Shown one piece after another: positions 57,420 to 64,000 of a stretch of DNA of 64,000 nucleotides (the stretch's first letter is position 1; the number at the start of each line of letters is the position of its first letter). The notes beneath the pieces are model-generated. The model did not search any database. It had not been told where the DNA came from and saw only the letters and a list, made by a program, of their open reading frames with translations. The position numbers were made by a program, and so were the translations under genes. This DNA comes from Kingdonia uniflora (taxonomy: Eukaryota; Streptophyta; Magnoliopsida; Ranunculales; Circaeasteraceae): the NCBI GenBank assembly GCA_014058105.1, contig JACGCM010002299.1:560001-624000 (forward strand). Reading direction: 5' to 3'.

Positions 57420-58415
57420 TGGTGGAGGAGGTCCTTCGTTGGCAGCGGAGGTGGGCTTATGGAGAATTGGTGGGATTAATTTTGTCCTCTACTTCACTAA
57501 AATTTCCATCATTGGGCTTTAAGTTTTTCTGCTGGGCCCGCCACTGTTCCTTCTCAAGTGTTGCACTGTCATCTACAACATAGAATATTCTTTGTAAAAG
57601 ACAAAAATTGTCGGTAGAACTTGTAATCTTTATTTCTGAACAGGTTGAAGTGTTCGTTCTTGTAACTTGTTTTTCTTGAATAAGAAATTTGAACTTTATT
57701 ATCTTATCCTGTAAGAGCTTGAAGAACTGTTGTAGGATACTATAGAACAATTATCGAACTAGTCGCTGTTGACATAGGTCAAAAAATATGTATAACGTAT
57801 TGGCGTTGAGTTAAATGAAGCATATCTGAGCTGTGTAGGTCGCTCTTAAATATATGTAGCAATTGTTGAGATATAATGTTGTTATGCCTGCGGAGATGAC
57901 GAGGGCATAATTTCCTTTGTGTTGTAAGTTCTCGGTGTTATGGCTATGTCATTGTCAGCTTGAACACTTGTTATCATTGGTGGAACTTGGTCGAACACTC
58001 TGATTAGTTCAAAAATCGTGCTGGAAAATCTTTATTAAAGAGGATGCGAGAGCTGCTGTTAGGGAAATTATTCCGAGTGGCTGGCAAAATTATCCGAGCT
58101 GTCATAATATACAAGGTCGGATGACTGATCATAGTAAAATGATTTGTTTTGTGTTGAGGTCATTTTGCCATCGCTTTCTATATCTATGATAAATGTCGAC
58201 TGAGATATAGCTGAAGTAGGATTTGTGGCTGATTTTTTGCTTCTGTCAGACCGAAATTGAGGTAAGTGACAACTGTAATAGCTGTACTTTAGTTATTGAA
58301 TTGGAACCATGCTATAAAAATACGTAGTAGGATCGTGCAGCCGTAGAAGGTTGTTGCTGTAAGTAATCGCACTGTAAGATCTGTGTGAATCTTCTTGGAC
58401 AGTGAGTCCTTAATA

Positions 58416-60790
58416 ATGGCAGAGGAGAGAGACAAACGTGATAACAGAACACGTTATTCCAAAAACCATTATGAGGGCAAAGTGCCCGTTAGGAGAGATG
58501 ATGTGGACACGTGGCCCGAAGAGCCGTCATTTCAAAAACTGATGGATAATATAAAATCTTTTCTTCTATCTTCTTTTAAATCACAATCAGTTGCAGACAA
58601 ACGCAGAAGCATTTCTAGAGAGAGAAAATCTTCAAATTTTGAACGCAGTCCTCCATTGTTGTGTGAACTTGCTAAAAAGGACAAAGCTGTGTCGTCTGAG
58701 GTGCGAGCGGTGAACGGAACCGACGACTGTTGTTCCTCTAGTACAGGTTAGTATCTCTGCTTCCATCTTTTCTGTTGTTGCATTAGTGTCTAGGACTGGT
58801 AGTTTTGCATGTTTGAATTTTTTGGGTAGATTAATAACGTGTTAGGTACGGCTGAGGGAGGAGGCATGTGTGATAAAAAACTTTGAATAGATTTTCCCTG
58901 TATGTGTGATAGATGTGCTTAAAAAACCCAAAACCCAGTATTAAATTTGTTGTATCTATCAGTAGTGAGGAGTCATCATCGTCTGATAGGATTATGGACG
59001 ATTCAGTGGTAATTGGTATTGTAACTGCTGATAATCCGGTTGTTTCTTCTGAGAGAGATGTGGGATTGCAGAATAAAACTGGGCAATTTTTTAAGTATCC
59101 CGAGAATGTAGACGTAGCGAAGAAATTTTTACAGTATAAAAAGAGTTTAGACGGAGAATGGGAGGATTATGTGATGAATGCAGGGTTGTGGTTTAGAACT
59201 CTTGTGAGACTGAGTGGTAATATAGAGCATTATCAGGTGCCTTTTCTGGATCGGTGGAAGAGAAGTATGGATATAGGGAATGATATAGATATCACTTATT
59301 ATAATGGAACTGGCACAGAGGTCGTAGAGGAAGGATTCCTCTGTTATTTGAACCAAGTCGCATATGGGTTGAGTATTCCCCTAACTTTTTTTCAAAAGGG
59401 ACTAATGAATGCTTTACAGGGTTATCCTGGTCAATTAAATGGCAACATTTTTGAGATGATGAAGGTCTGTGAAGCTCTTAACCAGAAGTGGAAGGATGGT
59501 GGTATTGCGAGACGATTTGTTGCGGACGATGTCTTGAAATGCTATAAGTTTAAGTATATGAAAGATCGAAAGAGCGGGTACTTGTTTAGTGATTCGGTGA
59601 GGCCGAAATTCTTTGATTTTAAATCTTTTGGGAGACCCTGGTGCGACCATCTTGTGATGGTGAGTGGTAATTGTATGCAAGTGCCTGGGGAACCCGCGCT
59701 CGAGCTTATATATAAAATTTTTAACGAGAGTAAGTGTCTTCATTTTGTCTGTAGTTTATCTTTTTACGTATTGCAAGTTGTTAACATAGTTTATTGCTAT
59801 TTTGGCAGAGCCTAAACCCAAAGTTGTTGCTGATCCGCCAAGTTTGTTCGACGTCGTTAGCCAAAAAGGAAACGAACTAAACAAAGTTCTTGGAGAACTA
59901 AGTATTCGCAGAGAAAAAAGGCTTAACTCTGTAGTTGAAAAGGTGCAACGAGCTCATAAAAAATGAGTTATGGCTGCTTCTGGCTCTGCTTATGCTGATG
60001 TTATGGAAATTCCTGCCTGTGTTGCGGGTACTTCGGGCTCCTTAGTTCGGAGACCTAGAGTGAAAAAGATGGTGTTGCCTTTCGAACAAATAGCTCCTGT
60101 ACAGATACCACTGGTGGGGACAGAGGGGGCGGAAGCTGATGTTGATATGGCTCCTCCTTTGAAGAAGCAAAAAAAAGAGTCCAGTAAAGATATCTGACCT
60201 TTTGTAAAGGGGGTTAACCTTGAAGCTGTGGAGCAGGAGGCACTAGATTTGGCTAGACGTGATCCCTCCCGCCTAGATACTCAAATTCGATCCAGTATCT
60301 CACAGGTATGCGAGACGTTATTTGAATAAATGTTTTCACTAATGATCCGATCTTGTAATACTGCTCTGCCGTATTTGTGGTGCAGCTTTCTGTTGCTTGG
60401 AAGTCGGCTGTGGAGGTGTTGAAGTTAGCTGTTGCGGATCGTGATAAATTAGTTCGGCAACATGATGCAGAGAAAGCTGCATTGCGAGATCAGTTCGAGA
60501 AAGAGAAGGTTCTGCAGAGGGAGCAGTTCGAGAAGGAAGTTGCTGCTATAAAGCAAGAGGTTGAAGGTGAGGCAAAAAAGGCCGTTGATATTGTGGTGGC
60601 TTCTCGAAATATGCTGGTTCAAGCTTTCTACTCTTGAGGATTGTCTAGGGAGGATGTCGATCGTGCTCTTACAGGGAAGTATAGCGAGTTCATATTCCCA
60701 AGGGATGATGCTTCTCCAGTAGCTGAGTAAGCCCCGACTCCTCCAGTGGCTGATGATCCGACCAAGGAGGTAGCAGAAGCTAAATCTTAA
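58416..60790 (+). pseudogene. antisense additional ORF of Tat element 2
   Basis: Runs opposite to the element's pol. First part 58416-58746, basic and Ser-rich (starts MAEERDKRDNR), ends at a GTTAGT donor. Main part 58913-59729 holds the domain shared with element 1: WFRTLVRLSGNIEHYQVPFL, YPGQLNGNIFEMM, RRFVADDVLKCYKFKYM and FFDFKSFGRPWCDHLVMVSG. A GTAAGT donor follows, then 59810-60305 (KPKPKVVADPPSLFDVVS, later PRVKKMVLPFEQIAPVQ), then after another intron a coiled coil from 60386 (VAWKSAVEVLKLAVADRDKL). In-frame stops near 59964, 60195, 60636 and 60729 show it is decayed. The family is known from Tat elements; its role is unknown. The first intron's phase does not fit perfectly. Confidence 0.65.
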
Positions 60791-60929
60791 TTCTGCAGTT
60801 GTAACGTAGCTATGAGTCGAATTCTGTCCTTTGTACTGATGGTTGAACTATTTTTGCCAAGACTTTAAAAAAAATTGTGGTTGTTGTCGATATGTGTTGT
60901 TTTGATGTGAATGTATAATTTGTATGTAG

Positions 60930-63340
60930 GAGGCAGTTCGTTTGAGGGGGAAAGTGATCAAGATGGAGAAGGCCTTGAGTCGAGTAAGGGATTCTATCAA
61001 TCGTACTCAGCAGGTACACAATAAACTTGAATATGAGAGACGTCTCCATAAGTCAAATTTTGATAACACCTTTAAGGAGTTATTCGAGCTTCAATGTAGA
61101 TATGGAAAGATAAAAATTGAGAGGGATGAGGTTTTGCAAAAAGAGAGTGATAGGTTCACTTTACTCCAAAAATTCCTTAAGGATAAGTAGCGCGTAGATA
61201 TGAGTGACAAGTTAGAGTGTCACAGGTCGCTACTGTCTTTGACTCTTTATTTTGAGGCCGAAGTTGATAGCAAGTGGGGTTTGAAGGAGGCCTATTTAGA
61301 ACTGTTAACTGAGAGAGACATTGTGCCGGACCCAGCTCGGGTGAAATTCTTAAGGCAAGAAGCGCGCAATCGCCATAGTATAGAGGTACAAAGATGCTCA
61401 GCTCGGGCTGGAGTATCCATCATATGGGATGATGTAGGTCTATTGTCTTATGAGCTTGACTTTTGTAGGGGCAAAGAGCAATGAGGATCCTTTTCTTCAA
61501 CAGAAAGAAGGAGGATAGAAAGATCCATGCACAATTAAAAATCGATCTGAGGCATGCTTGTTACGAACTTGAGCGGTGCAAGGGTCATAATGCATGTTTG
61601 GAGAGGAAAAATATAGAGTGTGCTAGGTTGTTGCAGAGCTCGAGGGAGAGAGTGATATTGTTACAAGCACGTTTACTAGAGATGCAGTAACGTCTGCAAG
61701 TATCCCAATCGCGCTTGCAGAAGAAAATTACTCCAAAGCGGAGAAAATGTGTTATCAACACGGATCACGAACGTCAGATAGCCGATGTGATCGCGTTTTA
61801 TGGTGGCGAGCTCGAGAGAGTTGAAAATGAATTTAGACATTTTATTTCGAGCTGTGGTAAAGATTTCAAAGTAGAGAATGATAAGGTTGAAAATATGTGG
61901 TTTGCAAAAAGGAGTGAGGGTGGTAGAGTTTCAACTTCAAAACCGCGAGTTGATGAGTCTGAGAAGGAGGAGATCAAAGATCTGCTACCTCACACACGAC
62001 ATAAGACCCTTTCACCAGAGGTCGTAATCTTTGATGGACCTTTGCAAGTAGATGCTAGAAGTAGTAGGGTGCAATCACAAGCCAACTAGATTGTGGCATA
62101 TGACTGTGCTTTGCATAATGTAGTTTATTCGTGTAGCATAGCGTGATGTTGGAATAAATATTGTAGAATGATGTCTTCGTGAAATGAATATCTTTTGAAA
62201 GTTGTATTGTCGCTTGTGATCTGTTCTTCTAGGTTGTGGACAAAGAACATGACAAATTGGCTGATTTATCTGCGCCAAATAAAAAATTGTCTGCCAAGTT
62301 GCAGCAATGTTCGTTGGCGGTTGAGAATACGACTTTGTTGAATTCAAAGTTGGAATCTGAGGTGCTTGAGCTGCAGAGTCGGATAAGGATGCAGACATAT
62401 TGACTGCTAATAATGAATCAGAACTGTGGAAAGAATCTCAGAAGAAAAAAAAGTTGGAGACCATGGCTGAGAATCAACAGGTACTAGATATGTTAAGTAC
62501 GATTAAAAAGCAGAAGACCGATCTGTTGCATTATCAGTCGGTGGTATCAAATAATATTGATCTTCTAAAGAAGCGAGATTCTGAAATCCGTCATATGCGA
62601 GAGCTTCTAAAAAAGTTGAACTGGGATTTGCGGGAGCCTGAGATTCATGCCAGAGAAAAATTGACCGTGCCAAAGCTCACGAGGAAGTATGCTCCAAAAG
62701 AGATCGAGAGTTGAATGAAGCCATCAATAAGTGTAATTCGCAGATCGCCGATCTTGACCGGGACAAACAAGCGTTGGTACTAGAGTGTATACAAGGCGAT
62801 GAAGTTTTTGCGGAGCTCCATGCTAAGTATAAAGAGTCGCAGAGGATTTTGGATGCAGCAGAAAATGAGATCCAGTATTCGAAGAAGGTAGATAAAAAAT
62901 TGTAGCGTCTGAAGCAGGAGATGGAGCATAGTGTGCAGATAACGAAGCAATACCGAGCTTCATTGCTTCAGGAAAAAAAATCTTTGACAGATCAATGTAA
63001 GGATCTTGAAGATGAAATAATCAAAGTGAAGACCGAGCTTGGTGAAGTTATGTTGTTAACTGCAAATGATGCTACATTGCGCACCATGGCTTTGTTGCAT
63101 GCTGATGTGGATAAATTTCGAACGGAGCAGGATTCGATCTTGGCTGCTTCAACTGAATACGACATGGAGTATGACTTGCAGCTAGCATGGTTATCGTATA
63201 TAGATAATCTGATGCCGAGAGTTACGGAGCTGCTGAATGCATCATCTATTGAGGTCGATACTGCTATACCTTTCCCAGCCTTACTTTCTTCTGGACCAGG
63301 GGAAAATTTGAACGTTGTACATCCAAAGCTAGAACAGTAG
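60930..63340 (+). pseudogene. long coiled-coil ORF region of Tat element 2, broken
   Basis: After an acceptor TTTGTATGTAG at 60930 a series of open frames on the + strand reads as one long charged coiled-coil protein: LRGKVIKMEKALSRVRDSIN, KFLKDK (stop), MSDKLECHRSLLSL, LKIDLRHACYELERCKGH, ELERVENEFRHFIS, and past a possible acceptor at 62234 KQKTDLLHYQSVVSNNIDLL, LDRDKQALVLEC and KSLTDQCKDLEDEIIKVKTE, ending in a stop at 63340. Stops near 61190, 61484, 61690, 62089, 62401, 62714 and 62905 break it. Similarity is only to generic coiled coils. Element 1 has no obvious counterpart of this length. Confidence 0.55.
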
Positions 63341-63449
63341 CTGTCATTGTAACACATTGTAACGAGACAGAGTATAAATATGTCTTTGCTGTAGAACCAA
63401 AAAATGTTAAATGTTGAGTAGATAAAATTTTTTGTTGTTATCTCTATGT

Positions 63450-64000
63450 ATAGTCAAATTGATGTTGGTGATCCAACGAGCGACCATATAGAGATGTAAT
63501 GATGTTTCTTGGTTATTGTGTATAGGTCAATTTGATCAAATCAATAAAGACCGCAACGCGATATTTGAAGGGCATATCACTTTCAGGTCGAATTGATTGT
63601 CTTAATAAGCGACCTTCCTGACAGTGTGTATGTAGATCCCAGTTGTAGGTCAATCTGAGCGACCATGATGGGATATGTATTGAATATGGCATAGCTGGAT
63701 GGCGTCTCTGTCAGATTGAATTGATTGAGTCAATAAACGACCCTCGGAGAGCGAGTATATTTGATGAGCTATGAAGTAGATCCCAATTAAAGGTCGAGCT
63801 GAGGGACCGTGATGGGATATGGCATAGCTGAATGGCGTCTCTGCCAGATCGAATTGATTGACTCATTAAGCGACCTTCGGAGAGCGTATATATTTGAAGA
63901 GCTATGAGGCATGTCTGGGTTATAGGTCAAGCGGAGCGACCGTGATGGGACACGTATTGAAAATGGCATAGCTGAATGACGTCTCTGCCAGATCGAATTG
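63450..64000. repeat. degenerate tandem repeat array at the edge of the Tat element 2 additional region
   Basis: The block TCGAATTGATT ... AAGCGACCTTC recurs with GAATTG at 63590, 63718, 63851 and 63995 (spacings 128, 133 and 144). Each unit also holds GACCGTGATGGGA-like, GGCATAGCTGAATGGCGTCTC-like and GAGAGCG blocks. An earlier weak unit starts near 63455. The array runs off the window. Confidence 0.85.

Larger units (their letters stand above)
56366..64000 (-). mobile_element. Tat-lineage Ty3 retrotransposon (element 2), reverse orientation, cut by window end
   Basis: Relative to element 1 the order is mirrored: 3' LTR (ending at 56792), short MVTTRRQ ORF, longer ORF with the shared domain, then additional coiled-coil sequence and a tandem-repeat array. 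These ORFs are on the + strand, so pol should lie on the minus strand beyond 64000. The 3' LTR start on the minus strand, TGTGAGGGCTTATTTC, resembles that of element 1 and is preceded by a purine tract GAGAGGGGGCAGT. Coding identity to element 1 is low, so it is another family in the same lineage. Confidence 0.78.

Noticed and set aside
62992..63357. Minus-strand open frame of 121 codons
   Set aside because: It is the complement of the coiled-coil ORF ending at 63340; composition (Ser-rich) is that of a shadow frame.

Overview
This is nuclear DNA from a flowering plant, probably a eudicot. It is AT-rich, its genes have many GT-AG introns, and it holds a nuclear gene for an organelle-type tryptophanyl-tRNA synthetase, plant histidine-phosphotransfer (HPt/AHP) genes, and nested plant transposable elements (Tat-lineage Ty3, Ty1/copia, MULE, hAT and foldback elements). 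The species cannot be named from the sequence. All exon models were spliced by eye; each join keeps the reading frame.

Layout. (1) 853-4488 (-): HPt gene A, six exons and an intact 161-aa frame, but the phospho-accepting His is replaced by Lys. Its first intron carries a 900-bp hAT-like element, and its promoter contains a 208-bp tandem duplication. (2) 5285-17605: a decayed Tat-lineage Ty3 element in + orientation (LTR, PBS, gag, PR, RT, two RNase H domains, INT) with additional antisense ORFs between pol and the 3' LTR. (3) 17606-21700: foldback elements, a second LTR and decayed element sequence. (4) 21771-24277 (-): HPt copy B, a pseudogene. (5) 24659-27771 (-): HPt gene C, six exons, 154 aa, with a canonical HxxKGS site. 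A, B and C share exon boundaries and are a tandem array later split by the Tat insertion. (6) 30301-41273 (-): complete 15-exon, 415-aa organellar TrpRS. (7) 41677-about 45960: a decayed Ty1/copia element without a recognisable 3' LTR. (8) 47200-49690: intron-retaining fragments of three unrelated genes (plastid-type SHMT, a receptor-like kinase, a RING protein), two of them fused, which looks like gene capture by a DNA transposon. (9) 51429-55022: a MULE with a perfect 9-bp target-site duplication, itself invaded by a 2.36-kb solo LTR. (10) 55244-55498 (+): an intact 84-aa ubiquitin-like gene. (11) about 56366-64000: a second Tat element in reverse orientation, cut by the window end, with the same class of antisense ORFs, an extra coiled-coil ORF and a tandem-repeat array.

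Functionally, the intact host genes are HPt C (cytokinin phosphorelay), HPt A (a likely pseudo-HPt that could act as a phosphorelay inhibitor, if expressed), TrpRS (organellar translation) and the ubiquitin-like protein. The rest is mostly mobile DNA that has reshaped the introns and promoters of these genes.
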